Both the position numbers and the translations under genes were made by a program. Shown here one piece after another: positions 48,474 to 58,731 of a stretch of 64,000 nucleotides of DNA. Below the pieces are notes generated by a model. That model saw only the letters and a list, made by a program, of their open reading frames with translations, was not told the DNA's origin and did no database searches. Position 1 is the stretch's first letter. Each line of letters opens with the position of its first letter. Source of the stretch: Sphingomonas jeddahensis (lineage in GTDB: Bacteria; Pseudomonadota; Alphaproteobacteria; Sphingomonadales; Sphingomonadaceae); contig NZ_MPSB01000008.1 in the NCBI RefSeq assembly GCF_001981525.1, positions 1 through 64,000 of the forward strand. The letters are read 5' to 3'.

Positions 48474-49847
48474 TCACTCCCGCCCGAGCAAGTGATCCAC
48501 CAGCCGCCCCAGCGTCGGGAACCCCGCCAGCCGCAGCGGCCCCTTCTCCCCCGTCATGGAAGCCGGCACCAGCGCCTGGCCGAATCCCAGCTTCGCCGCT
48601 TCCTTCATCCGCAGTGCGCCATGCGCCACGCTGCGCACCTCGCCCGACAGCGCCAATTCGCCGAAGGCCACCGCGTCTGCCGGCACCGGCCGCTCCGACA
48701 ATGCCGAGACGAGCGCCGCCGCCACCGCCATGTCTGCGGCGGGATCCTGCACGCGATAGCCACCCGCCACGTTGAGATAGACCTCCGCCGAGGAGAAGCT
48801 CAGCCCGCACCGCGCCTCCAGCACCGCCAGGATCATCGCCAGCCGCCCGCTGTCCCACCCCACCACCGCGCGCCTGGGCGTCGCGCCGCTGGCGAGCCGC
48901 ACCACCAGCGCCTGGATCTCGACCAGCACCGGACGGGTACCCTCAAGCGCCGGGAACACCACCGCGCCGGTCACGCTCTCGTCGCGCTGCGTGAGGAACA
49001 AGGACGAAGGATTGGACACCTCGGTCAGTCCTTCGGTCTGCATGGCGAAGACGCCGATCTCGTCCGTCCCGCCGAAGCGGTTCTTGATTGCGCGCAGGAT
49101 GCGATATTGGTGGCTGCGCTCGCCCTCGAAGCTCAGCACGGTATCGACCATATGTTCCAGCACGCGCGGGCCTGCGATCGTGCCGTCCTTGGTCACATGC
49201 CCGACCAGCACCAGCGCCGTGCCGCGCTCCTTTGCGAAACGGATCAGTTCCTGGGAGGAGGCGCGCACCTGGCTGACGGTGCCTGGCGCGCCTTCGATCA
49301 GGTCCGAATGCATCGTCTGGATCGAATCGATCACCAGCAAAGCCGGCGGCTTGCCGCTGCCCAGTGTCGTCAGGATATCGCGCACCGACGTCGCCGAGGC
49401 GAGCCGTACCGGCGCCTCGCCCAACCCAAGCCGCCGCGCGCGCAGCCGCACCTGATCCGCTGCTTCTTCGCCGGAGACGTAAGCGACGTCCGCCCCGCCC
49501 ATCGCCAGCCGCGCCGCCGCCTGGAGCAGCAGCGTCGATTTGCCGATCCCCGGATCGCCGCCGATCAGCGTCGCGCTCCCCTCCACGAAGCCGCCGCCCA
49601 GCGCCCGGTCGAGTTCGGCGATTCCACTGGCGAGCCGCGCCGGCAGCGGCACCTCGGCGTCGAGCGACACCAAAGTGAACGCCCGCCCGCCGCCCTGCAG
49701 ATTGTGCTTCGCCTGGAACGGAGTGACGACCGCCGGCGCTTCCTCCACCAGCGTGTTCCATTCGGAGCAATCGACGCACTGCCCCTGCCAGCGTGAAGCG
49801 ACTGAACCGCAGGACTGGCAAACGTAGCGTTTTTGAAGTTTGGCCAT
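48474..49847 (-). CDS. radA: DNA repair protein RadA (Sms)
   Basis: 457 residues from ATG 49847 (a TTG at 49853 is also in frame). C4 zinc finger VCQSCGS...CVDCSEW, Walker A GGDPGIGKSTLLLQA, the RadA motif KNRFGGTDEIGVF, and a C-terminal Lon-like domain (about 280-457). It helps branch migration and recombination repair. An SOS-box-like repeat lies 142 bases upstream at 49989-50003. Confidence 0.95.
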   Translation of the reverse strand: MAKLQKRYVCQSCGSVASRWQGQCVDCSEWNTLVEEAPAVVTPFQAKHNLQGGGRAFTLVSLDAEVPLPARLASGIAELDRALGGGFVEGSATLIGGDPGIGKSTLLLQAAARLAMGGADVAYVSGEEAADQVRLRARRLGLGEAPVRLASATSVRDILTTLGSGKPPALLVIDSIQTMHSDLIEGAPGTVSQVRASSQELIRFAKERGTALVLVGHVTKDGTIAGPRVLEHMVDTVLSFEGERSHQYRILRAIKNRFGGTDEIGVFAMQTEGLTEVSNPSSLFLTQRDESVTGAVVFPALEGTRPVLVEIQALVVRLASGATPRRAVVGWDSGRLAMILAVLEARCGLSFSSAEVYLNVAGGYRVQDPAADMAVAAALVSALSERPVPADAVAFGELALSGEVRSVAHGALRMKEAAKLGFGQALVPASMTGEKGPLRLAGFPTLGRLVDHLLGRE

Positions 49848-49988
49848 TCGCAATCCCTAGGTGTCGCCCTGCCGTCCGACCCGACCTCGACAAGAAGCTG
49901 CCCGTCTTCGCCGCGCGCTTGCCCCAGGAAGAGAATGCAGGGCCCCGGTAGGCTCAGCCCGAACGGCTCGGGAGTTAAGATATCGCCA

Positions 49989-50003
49989 GAACAACTAGGG
50001 AAC
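49989..50003 (+). promoter_or_regulatory. SOS-box-like direct repeat GAAC-N7-GAAC
   Basis: GAAC at 49989-49992, seven bases, GAAC at 50000-50003. The reverse complement, GTTCCCTAGTTGTTC, shares GTTCC....TTGTTC with the site at 17710-17724. It is the only other match I found by eye in the intergenic regions. Divergent between radA and the tiny gene/lipoprotein pair, so it could serve either. Confidence 0.5.
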
Positions 50004-50112
50004 AAGTCGCCGATCTGCCAATCTTTCTGCCACCGAAGCAGAACGCCCGATTGCCCGCTACCGGCCACCCCGTCGTGGTAGCTGGTTGTCCTTCTCGCCG
50101 AGCGGAGGAAGA

Positions 50113-50202
50113 ATGAGGCAGCTTTACTGCAATAAAATATCTCTGCTCGCCGTCTTCGCCTTGACGCTCCGTGCTGCATGCGCGAAGTCCGCGCCGCTAT
50201 GA
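50113..50202 (+). CDS. Possible 29-residue peptide coupled to lipoprotein gene
   Basis: ATG 50113 follows a near-perfect ribosome-binding site (GGAGGAAG). The peptide MRQLYCNKISLLAVFALTLR-AACAKSAPL looks like an export signal with a lipobox-like AAC. Its stop TGA overlaps the ATG of the next gene by 4 bases (ATGA). It could be a leader or a tiny lipoprotein. Confidence 0.4.
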   Translation: MRQLYCNKISLLAVFALTLRAACAKSAPL

Positions 50203-50579
50203 AGAGCCCCCTCCCCTTAGCCGCCGCGGCGCTCCTCGCGCTTGCTGCCTGCAACGCCGAACCCACCACCGAAGTGATCGACGCGAACCCCGATCCTATG
50301 GCGAAGGAACTCGCCAATGCCGGCGCGATCGAGCTTCCGCCCGCGATCAAGGCCGACAAGTCGATGCGCTGCAGCGACAACAGCCTGGTCTATGTCACCT
50401 TCTTTGAAGGCGACAAGCAAGCGATCGTCCGGACCGAGAAGGGCGGCACCGCCACCACGCTTACGGCAGCCAATGCCGGCGAGCCGCTGACGGCGGAAGG
50501 CGGCTGGAAGCTGACCGGCGACACCGCCAACATCTCGATCGAGCAGCCTGGTAAGGGCGCGCTGAGCTGCCACGAATAA
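50199..50579 (+). CDS. Small lipoprotein of unknown function
   Basis: 126 residues from ATG 50199. Lipoprotein signal with lipobox LAAC (AAALLALAACNAEPTT), then a beta-rich domain with two Cys (MRCSDNSLVYVTFFEGDKQA and GALSCHE) that may form a disulfide. The fold resembles small MliC-like lysozyme-inhibitor lipoproteins, which have W-G and Cys features, but the match is only suggestive. Preceded by the SOS-box-like site and the 29-residue frame. Confidence 0.7.
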   Translation: MKSPLPLAAAALLALAACNAEPTTEVIDANPDPMAKELANAGAIELPPAIKADKSMRCSDNSLVYVTFFEGDKQAIVRTEKGGTATTLTAANAGEPLTAEGGWKLTGDTANISIEQPGKGALSCHE

Positions 50580-50645
50580 GGCATCCATGATCCGCCGCCG
50601 CACCTTGGCAGGCGCGGCGGCTTCTTTCTATCATGCGCGCCATCC

Positions 50646-51383
50646 ATGACGCGCCACCTCTCCTTCGAAATGCTCGATCCCGCCACCGTGCTGGGCGCCT
50701 ATGCGGTGGGTGTGTTCCCGATGGCGGACGCGCGCGACGCGCCAGGCGTCTACTGGGTCGAGCCGCGGCAGCGCGCGATCCTGCCGCTCGACCGCTTTCA
50801 TCTGTCCCGCTCGTTGCGTCGCACGCTGCGATCCGAGCGGTTTCGCCTGACCGCCGACCTCGCCTTTCCCGCCATCATCGACATGTGCGCCGAGGCCGCA
50901 ACCGACCGGCCCGAGACATGGATCAACGGGTCGATTGAGCGTGTCTTTCTTGAGTTGCACGCGGCCGGGTTCGCGCATTCCATCGAATGCTGGGAGGGCG
51001 ATCAATTGGTCGGCGGACTCTACGGCCTGGCGCTCGGCCGCGCCTTTTTCGGTGAAAGCATGGTCAGCCGCACCACCGATGCCTCCAAGGCAGCGCTGGC
51101 CGCGCTCGTCGCCCGTCTGCGGTACGGCGGCTTCACCCTGCTCGATTGCCAGTTCATGACCGATCACCTCGCCTCTCTAGGCGCGGTGGAGATCGATCGG
51201 GACGATTACATGGCGTTGCTGGGCGAGGCACTTTCGAACGTGCTCGGCACGTCGCGGTCGTCGTCGGACGCCCGGCGGGCCGGCGCAGCGGACTTCCGCG
51301 CGGTGGACGGCGCGCTCAGCACGTCCGTGTCCGGCCCCTTCTCGGGGAAGGACATCGTGCAGCTCTTGGGCCACACGTCATAG
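50646..51383 (+). CDS. aat: Leucyl/phenylalanyl-tRNA-protein transferase
   Basis: 245 residues. Motifs: VLGAYAVGVFPMADARD, WVEPRQRAILPLD, HSIECWEGDQLVGGLYGLAL and FFGESMVSRTTDASKAAL. It adds Leu or Phe to N-terminal Arg/Lys of proteins, marking them for ClpS/ClpAP. The last 178 bases overlap the convergent DUF2155 gene, and the C-terminal 50 residues (after EALSNVLGTSR) are extra to the core fold. Confidence 0.93.
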   Translation: MTRHLSFEMLDPATVLGAYAVGVFPMADARDAPGVYWVEPRQRAILPLDRFHLSRSLRRTLRSERFRLTADLAFPAIIDMCAEAATDRPETWINGSIERVFLELHAAGFAHSIECWEGDQLVGGLYGLALGRAFFGESMVSRTTDASKAALAALVARLRYGGFTLLDCQFMTDHLASLGAVEIDRDDYMALLGEALSNVLGTSRSSSDARRAGAADFRAVDGALSTSVSGPFSGKDIVQLLGHTS

Positions 51384-51859
51384 ATCGGGTGCTGAACGAC
51401 ATTCAGCGCCGGCCGCTCCTTGTAGAGCCAACCTGAGAAACCACGTCGCCACTTGTTGTCGCTGCCGCGCACGTCGAGCTGGATAAACGCGCCGGTCAGT
51501 TGCTCCTGCTCCCACGGCGCCGTCCGCTCGCAAGCGCGCAGGCGAACGATCGTATCGCCCACGCGCAGCGCCTGTCCCGGCTTCATGGTGAGATCGCGGC
51601 TGACACCATTCCGCTTGTTGAGCAGCCCGATCACTGCGCCGCGTTGCGCCATGGGAGTGCTGCCGGCATCGACGGGGGCGACCTCGCCCTCCACCGTCAC
51701 TACATCCGATGGGGCTTTCTCGTCGGCAGCGTCGGGCACCTGCTGGCTCGTCACCGGCGCCGACTCGCGTGCATCGCCCAGCCAGCGCGCACCCTGCCAC
51801 ACGCCGGCCGCAAGCAGGGCGGCGCCGCCGATCGCGGCAGCCGCGACCGCAGGCTTCAC
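51206..51859 (-). CDS. DUF2155 periplasmic protein
   Basis: 217 residues from GTG 51859, which overlaps the NDUFA12 stop by 4 bases; a TTG at 51874 is also in frame. N-terminal hydrophobic signal-anchor (AVAAAAIGGAALLAAGVW), then DUF2155 with GAVIGLLNKRNGVSRDLTMK, AFIQLDVRG and FSGWLYKERPALNVVQHPIY, ending in a Cys-containing WPKSCTM. Function unknown; often beside NDUFA12 in alphaproteobacteria. The C-terminal tail overlaps aat antisense. Confidence 0.85.
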   Translation of the reverse strand: MKPAVAAAAIGGAALLAAGVWQGARWLGDARESAPVTSQQVPDAADEKAPSDVVTVEGEVAPVDAGSTPMAQRGAVIGLLNKRNGVSRDLTMKPGQALRVGDTIVRLRACERTAPWEQEQLTGAFIQLDVRGSDNKWRRGFSGWLYKERPALNVVQHPIYDVWPKSCTMSFPEKGPDTDVLSAPSTARKSAAPARRASDDDRDVPSTFESASPSNAM

Positions 51860-52248
51860 GCGTCGGGGCTCCAAGCCTCATAATCACCAGTTGCCGCCTG
51901 CCGCTGCCCACCCCGGTCGAGCGAACCTGACGGGCGATACGCCTCGGCAGTGCCGGTCATGTTGGGCTTGGCGGGCTTCTGCCACGGGCGCGGCGGCGGC
52001 AACACCTCGGCGGGCGCGGCATCGACATGATGGTGCAGCCAGCTGAACCATTCCGGCGGCACCCGGCTTGCGTCATTCGATCCGTTGTAGATCACCCAGC
52101 GCCGCGGATTGCCGGCACCGTCCTTGCCACCTTGGTAATAGACGTTGCCAAGCCCGTCCTCGCCAATGCGCGACATGCCGCGCAAGCCGAACCAGGTGCC
52201 GATGGTGGCGCCATTCCACCAGGTGAAAGGATTGAGGTTGATGCCCAT
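51856..52248 (-). CDS. NADH:ubiquinone oxidoreductase accessory subunit NDUFA12
   Basis: 130 residues from ATG 52248. Typical opening MGINLNPFTWWNGATIGTWF and core YYQGGKDGAGNPRRWVIYNG and PPEWFSWLHHHVD. It is an accessory subunit of complex I, shared by alphaproteobacteria and mitochondria. Linked to DUF2155 by overlap. Confidence 0.95.
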   Translation of the reverse strand: MGINLNPFTWWNGATIGTWFGLRGMSRIGEDGLGNVYYQGGKDGAGNPRRWVIYNGSNDASRVPPEWFSWLHHHVDAAPAEVLPPPRPWQKPAKPNMTGTAEAYRPSGSLDRGGQRQAATGDYEAWSPDA

Positions 52249-52368
52249 GTCGCCCCAGCGCTTAGCCGCTGCCGCGCGGAGCTTCAATGGGATCTGGTAG
52301 CTGCGATGGAGCACCTGGCATCGCCGAGAGCATGCGGACTTGCGCCGATCCAGCAAAAAGCGGTCGCG

Positions 52369-52854
52369 TCACCGCTTCCACGTCACCTTGTCGCCCTCTG
52401 CAATCCCAAGCTCGGCCGAGCGCCCGCCGTTGAGCTCCAGCACCGCTGCGACCGGCTCGCCCGAGGGCACCTGCGCTTCCGAGAAGGGCACGGTATTTTC
52501 GGCGATGCGTGCGATCGTGCCGTCCGCACGGATAAAGATGATGTCCAGCGGCGAGGGTGTGTTCTTCATCCAGAAGCTTGCCTCGCGCGGCCCGCCGCCC
52601 TCCGGCGGATAGGGTGCGAACAGCATGCCTCCATCCTTGGGGATGTCGGTGCGGTACATCAGCCCACGCTGCTGCGTCTCCACGGTGTTGGCCACCTCGA
52701 CCCGGAACACATGCCGGCCGTTCGCGCTTGCCACCGTCACTTCAGTCAGCGGGGCACGCGCGGCCTCGTTGCCGGCGGAGGCTGCGGCGTCACGCCCGGT
52801 GCAGGCCGACGTGCCGATCAGCAGCGCGATTGCCGACAGGCCATAAAGCTTCAT
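52369..52854 (-). CDS. DUF192 lipoprotein
   Basis: 161 residues from ATG 52854. Signal with a lipobox-like SAC (LIGTSACTGRD), then the DUF192 domain: RGLMYRTDIPKDGGMLF, SFWMKNTPSPLDIIFI and VLELNGGRSAELGI. Family function unknown; the fold is small beta-barrel. It follows the cold-shock gene with a 2-base separation. Confidence 0.9.
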   Translation of the reverse strand: MKLYGLSAIALLIGTSACTGRDAAASAGNEAARAPLTEVTVASANGRHVFRVEVANTVETQQRGLMYRTDIPKDGGMLFAPYPPEGGGPREASFWMKNTPSPLDIIFIRADGTIARIAENTVPFSEAQVPSGEPVAAVLELNGGRSAELGIAEGDKVTWKR

Positions 52855-52856
52855 GA

Positions 52857-53417
52857 TCAATTCTCCCGTGCGACGCTGACTGCCATCGGCCCCTTGCGCC
52901 CCTCCACGACGCGAGCGCGCAAACGTTGTTCGGGCAGCACGTCGGCAATGTCGCCGCGTCGCAGCGTTTCCATATGGACGAAAATATCACCCGGCACGTC
53001 GTCACGCACCAGAAAACCATAGCCCTTCAGGCGATTGAACCATTTCACTGCCACCGGCTCCCAATCGCCGGCTTCGTCGATCAGGCTCGCGGGGTCGATC
53101 CGTGATGCCGCTCGCGGCACCGGCTCGACCGCGGTGGACGTGTCGACCGTCAGGATCTCGCGCGCCTGATAGCCGCGGTCGCGCCGAACCGCGACTGCGT
53201 CGATCCGCGTTCCTTCGGGAAGGCTGCGGCGACCGAGTGGCTGAAGCACTGAAAAGTGGATCAGCACGTCGCCCAGGGCGCCTTCGTCGGGCACCAGGAA
53301 GCCGAAGCCGCGAGTCACATCGAACCACTTCAACGTGCCGGCGACGCGCACGCCTTCCTCGCCGTCCGTAACGGCGGCATCGCGGCCCTCGATCACCTCA
53401 GGCGGTTCGCTGCGCAT
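52857..53417 (-). CDS. Double cold-shock-domain protein
   Basis: 186 residues with two cold-shock domains: the first (about 25-95) has [20 protein letters not shown] and DVLIHFSVL; the second (about 118-186) has [17 protein letters not shown] and [12 protein letters not shown]1-type aromatic motifs (K-G-Y-G-F, R-G-F-G-F) are intact. It binds single-stranded nucleic acids. Typical of alphaproteobacterial CspA-like double proteins. Confidence 0.93.
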   Translation of the reverse strand: MRSEPPEVIEGRDAAVTDGEEGVRVAGTLKWFDVTRGFGFLVPDEGALGDVLIHFSVLQPLGRRSLPEGTRIDAVAVRRDRGYQAREILTVDTSTAVEPVPRAASRIDPASLIDEAGDWEPVAVKWFNRLKGYGFLVRDDVPGDIFVHMETLRRGDIADVLPEQRLRARVVEGRKGPMAVSVAREN

Positions 53418-53493
53418 CGTCCCTCAAGTCCCCCGCCGACAACGCTAGCATGGTTGACGCGCCGCACAACATGGCAGTTGCAAACCGGCATCA

Positions 53494-54015
53494 TTACGGA
53501 TCGTCCGGTTCCTCGCCCGGTGCCGCCGTCACGATCCGGCGGGCGAGCGCAAACGAATGGCCCGCGCGCAGCATGGCGGCGACCTGCCGCTCACGCTGGC
53601 GCTCGTCCGCGGGCGCGGCCGCATAGGGGCCGAACCGCCGCCGCCGCGCGAGGGCGAGTGCGCTGTTGAGCGCTGCTGCGTCGCTCTGTTCCAGCGCTTC
53701 GACGGAATCCGCCTCGTCGACATGCGCGGCGCGTAGCGCTTGGGACACCCGCCGCGCGCCGTAGCCGCGCCGCGCCAGCGATCGTGCGCGCGCCTCGGCA
53801 AAGGCGCGATCGTCGACATAGCCCAGCCCCGCCATCCGCTCCGCCACCGAAGCGGGATCAAGCGCCGGCCCGCTCCACCCCCGCTCGCGAACCTTGCGGC
53901 GGAGGTAATCCGCCAATTTTCCCCGCGTAGTGGCGAACCGCTCGACATAACGCAGCGCCAGATTCTCGAGCGCGGCCGCGTCGAGCGGTGGTGGCGGGCG
54001 GCGGCTGTTGGTCAT
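53494..54015 (-). CDS. recX: Recombination regulator RecX
   Basis: 173 residues. RecX features: NLALRYVERFATTRGKLADY, RVRERG-like KVRERGW, DDRAFAEARARSLARRGYGA and a repeat of three-helix modules to the end (about 150 residues). RecX binds RecA filaments and limits their growth. Divergent from the FAAL gene; recA is not in this window. Confidence 0.88.
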   Translation of the reverse strand: MTNSRRPPPPLDAAALENLALRYVERFATTRGKLADYLRRKVRERGWSGPALDPASVAERMAGLGYVDDRAFAEARARSLARRGYGARRVSQALRAAHVDEADSVEALEQSDAAALNSALALARRRRFGPYAAAPADERQRERQVAAMLRAGHSFALARRIVTAAPGEEPDDP

Positions 54016-54130
54016 GCGCCTTTATGTTGCCACACTGGCAATGGAATTTGAACGTTGCGATCCTGCCGGTCGCCGGCCCATCGTGCCGGTGCCTGATCGG
54101 GATCTTGATAGAGATTTAAGCAGACAGGCC

Positions 54131-55858
54131 ATGACGACCTTGACCCCGACCCCGAGCAGCGATGCGCAACCGCGCCGCTTCGCCGATTTCGCGACCTTGG
54201 GCGAGGCGCTGGACTATGCCGCGCAAGGCGACCGCGGGCTGAACTTCCACGATGCGCGTGGCACGCTGGTCCGCCCGTATCCGTTCCGCGAGCTACAGGC
54301 AGATGCGAAGGCCGCTGCTTATCGCCTGATCGCCGCGGGCATTGCGCCGGGTGATCGCGTGGCGCTGGTCGCCGAAACGAGCGCGGAGTTCGCCGCACTT
54401 TTCTTCGGCACCGTCTATGCTGGCGCCTGGCCAGTGCCACTGCCGCTGCCCACTTCATTCGGCGGCAAGGATTCGTACATCGATCAGTTGCGCGTCCAGC
54501 TGACGAGCTGCGATCCGGTCATGCTGATCTACCCACCGGAATTGACTGAGATGGCCGGCGCTGCCGCCGCCGCGGTCGGCACCCAAGGGATCGACTGGGC
54601 CGACCTGCTCGGTCGCGACGCGCCGCCGGTCGATCTGCCGCACGCGGCGGGCGAGGACATCGCCTATCTGCAATATTCCAGCGGCTCGACCCGCTTCCCG
54701 CACGGTGTCGCGATCACCCATCATGCGCTGCTCAACAACCTTGCCGCGCACGCGCACGGCATGCAGCTAATCGAGAGCGACCGCTGCATCTCCTGGCTCC
54801 CATGGTATCATGACATGGGCTTGGTCGGCTGCTTCCTCTCGCCGGTCGCCAACCAGGTCTCGACCGATTACCTCAAGACCGAAGATTTCGCCCGCCGCCC
54901 GCTTGCATGGCTCGATCTCATCACGCGCAATCCTGGCACGTCGATCAGCTATTCGCCGACCTTCGGCTACGACATTTGCGCCCGCCGCATGTCGAGCCAG
55001 ACCAAGGCTGCCGACCGTTTCGACCTGTCGCGCTGGCGTCTCGCGGGCAATGGCGCGGACATGATCCGGCCGGACGTGATGCAAGGCTTTGTCGATGCGT
55101 TCGCGGACGCCGGTTTCCAGGCGACTGCCTTTCTGCCCTCCTATGGCCTGGCCGAAGCGACGCTCGCTGTGTCGATCATGCCGCCGAACGAGGGCATCCG
55201 CGTCGAACTGGTTGAAGAAACGCAACTGTCGGGCGTTCCCGCCGGCCAGGATCGCCCGCATCGCTATCGTGCGATCGTCAACTGCGGCAAGCCGGTGCGC
55301 GACATGAAGGTCGAGATCCGCGAGGAAGACGGCACCCCACTGCCCGAGCGAGCGATCGGCAAGGTTTGGTGCAGCGGGCCGTCGCTGATGGTCGGCTATT
55401 TCCGCGACGATGCGGCGACGCAGGCGTGCATGGCCGACGGTTGGCTCGACACCGGCGACATGGGCTATTTGTCGGACGGCTACATCTACATTGTCGGCCG
55501 GGCCAAGGACATGATCATCGTCAACGGCCGCAACCATTGGCCGCAGGACATCGAATGGGCCGTGGAGCAGCTCCCCGGCTTCAAACAGGGTGACATTGCA
55601 GCCTTCGCGATCACGACGCCCGGCGGCGAAGAGACGCCAGCGGTGCTCGTCCAGTGCCGCACGTCGGACATCGAGGAACGCAGCCGCCTGCGCGACGAGA
55701 TCCGCGACCGCGTGCGCGCCGTGACCGGCATGAACTGCGTCATCGAACTGATCCCACCACGCACGCTGCCGCGCACCAGCTCGGGCAAGCTGAGCCGGGC
55801 GAAGGCGCGGAATTTGTATCTATCGGGTGAGATCAAGCCATACGCAGTGGCGGCGTAA
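54131..55858 (+). CDS. Fatty acyl-AMP ligase (FAAL)
   Basis: 575 residues from ATG 54131. ANL-superfamily motifs: AYLQYSSGSTRFPHGVAITH, SYGLAEATLAVS, WLDTGDMGYLSDGYIYIVGR and GRNHWPQDIEWAVEQ, with the catalytic Lys at the end (TSSGKLSRAKAR). FAALs form acyl-adenylates and load acyl carrier proteins rather than CoA. In sphingomonads a FAAL may feed sphingolipid or secondary lipid synthesis; no ACP or acyltransferase is nearby, so this is inference. Confidence 0.88.
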   Translation: MTTLTPTPSSDAQPRRFADFATLGEALDYAAQGDRGLNFHDARGTLVRPYPFRELQADAKAAAYRLIAAGIAPGDRVALVAETSAEFAALFFGTVYAGAWPVPLPLPTSFGGKDSYIDQLRVQLTSCDPVMLIYPPELTEMAGAAAAAVGTQGIDWADLLGRDAPPVDLPHAAGEDIAYLQYSSGSTRFPHGVAITHHALLNNLAAHAHGMQLIESDRCISWLPWYHDMGLVGCFLSPVANQVSTDYLKTEDFARRPLAWLDLITRNPGTSISYSPTFGYDICARRMSSQTKAADRFDLSRWRLAGNGADMIRPDVMQGFVDAFADAGFQATAFLPSYGLAEATLAVSIMPPNEGIRVELVEETQLSGVPAGQDRPHRYRAIVNCGKPVRDMKVEIREEDGTPLPERAIGKVWCSGPSLMVGYFRDDAATQACMADGWLDTGDMGYLSDGYIYIVGRAKDMIIVNGRNHWPQDIEWAVEQLPGFKQGDIAAFAITTPGGEETPAVLVQCRTSDIEERSRLRDEIRDRVRAVTGMNCVIELIPPRTLPRTSSGKLSRAKARNLYLSGEIKPYAVAA

Positions 55859-55869
55859 TGTGCGGGCGC

Positions 55870-55895
55870 CCCTGGATTGCCAAAGCAATCCAGGG
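55870..55895. terminator. Hairpin after FAAL, terminator-like
   Basis: CCCTGGATTGC-CAAA-GCAATCCAGGG: a perfect 11-base stem with a 4-base loop, 11 bases after the FAAL stop. There is no T tract. Confidence 0.6.
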
Positions 55896-55974
55896 AGACG
55901 CCACGGCGGGCAGCGGGCCGGCGCAGCCGGTCCCGTCTGACGGCGTGGCGGAAGGGTGGAGAGGACACCCACGA

Positions 55975-56069
55975 CGTCATGCCGGCCTTGTGCCGGCATC
56001 CAGGGTGCCGCTGATCCGAAACGGCTGAGTTCGTGGAGGGCTGGATGCCGGCACAAGGCCGGCATGACG
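55975..56069. repeat. Family-B hairpin repeat pair
   Basis: cgtcatgccggccttgtgcc at the left and ggcacaaggccggcatgacg at the right are exact reverse complements over 20 bases. Confidence 0.85.
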
Positions 56070-56166
56070 CTGAAGGCTGCGGCTCGCCTCACATCTCTCG
56101 TCAACCCCGAGTTGATGCGTGATCCAGCGCGCCCCGCGAGCAACCGGCTGCGATGTTCGCGGCACC

Positions 56167-56194
56167 ATGGATCCCGGATCAAACCCGGGATGAC
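56167..56194. repeat. Half of a family-B hairpin repeat
   Basis: A single copy: tggatcccggatcaaacccg followed by ggatgacg. It lies 98 bases after the complete pair. Confidence 0.65.
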
Positions 56195-56235
56195 GGACCG
56201 TTTGTGGCTACGAAGCGCCTAACATCGCTCCGCAA

Positions 56236-56460
56236 TCAAGCCGCGCGTTGATCCCCCACGCGCCGCCGTGCCCTCGCCTTGGCGGTCAGCACGATATGCC
56301 CGCGCTTCTCCTGCACCCAACCCTGGCGTGTGAGGGCATCAAGCGTCATCGGGCAATCGCCACGTGAAATCATCAAATGCGGCCCCGCGGCGCGCGCGGA
56401 ACCGAGAATGCGTTCGAGCAGCTCGGCGGTGAGCCAAGCGCCATCATCTTGCTGACCCAA
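56236..56460 (-). CDS. Small hypothetical protein
   Basis: 74 residues if started at TTG 56460, just after a G-rich ribosome-binding-like run. Looks like a compact helical protein (GAWLTAELLERILGSARAAG, then MTLDALTRQGWVQEKRGHIV) with a basic tail. A longer frame to 56685 runs through two hairpin elements, so I prefer the short form. No family recognised. Confidence 0.4.
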   Translation of the reverse strand: MGQQDDGAWLTAELLERILGSARAAGPHLMISRGDCPMTLDALTRQGWVQEKRGHIVLTAKARARRRVGDQRAA

Positions 56461-56515
56461 TGCGACCCCCCACGGGTTTAAACGGCAGCGGTGCTTATCT
56501 TGGATCAAGGCAAAC

Positions 56516-56562
56516 AGTGACTCGGCGCCTCGCGTCAAGCGATTCCGAGGTGCCGAGTGACT
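56516..56562. other. Imperfect inverted repeat
   Basis: AGTGACTCGGCGCCTCG (56516-56532) and CGAGGTGCCGAGTGACT (56546-56562) pair over 15 of 17 positions, separated by 13 bases. No role is evident. Confidence 0.55.
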
Positions 56563-56627
56563 GGCCGGGCGGATTCTCCGCTGAATTGATTTCACGTGGT
56601 CGCTGAACGGCGTTGAAGTGCCATCAT

Positions 56628-56667
56628 GCTGCAACAAACGGGCTGGTTTCAGCCGATTTGTTGCAGC
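56628..56667. terminator. Hairpin downstream of acs
   Basis: GCTGCAACAAACGGGCTG (56628-56645), loop GTTT, CAGCCGATTTGTTGCAGC (56650-56667): an 18-base stem with two mismatches, about 47 bases after the acs stop on the minus strand. There is no T tract. Confidence 0.55.
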
Positions 56668-56713
56668 TCGCGCTGGTCGCACCATCGAGAGCGCACGTCG
56701 AGTCGCCCCCGGC

Positions 56714-58651
<1,938 letters not shown>

Positions 58652-58731
58652 GCATAATCTCCTTTTGCGGCCCTGATGGCCGCTGGAGAGCCGGCTTGGC
58701 AACCGTCTTGGGGCCCACCGCGACGTAGAAG

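Noticed and set aside
33395..50092. Shared ggtagctggtt near 33395 and near 50082 as a repeated element
   Set aside because: Only about 11 identical bases with weak flanking likeness; expected by chance in 64 kb.
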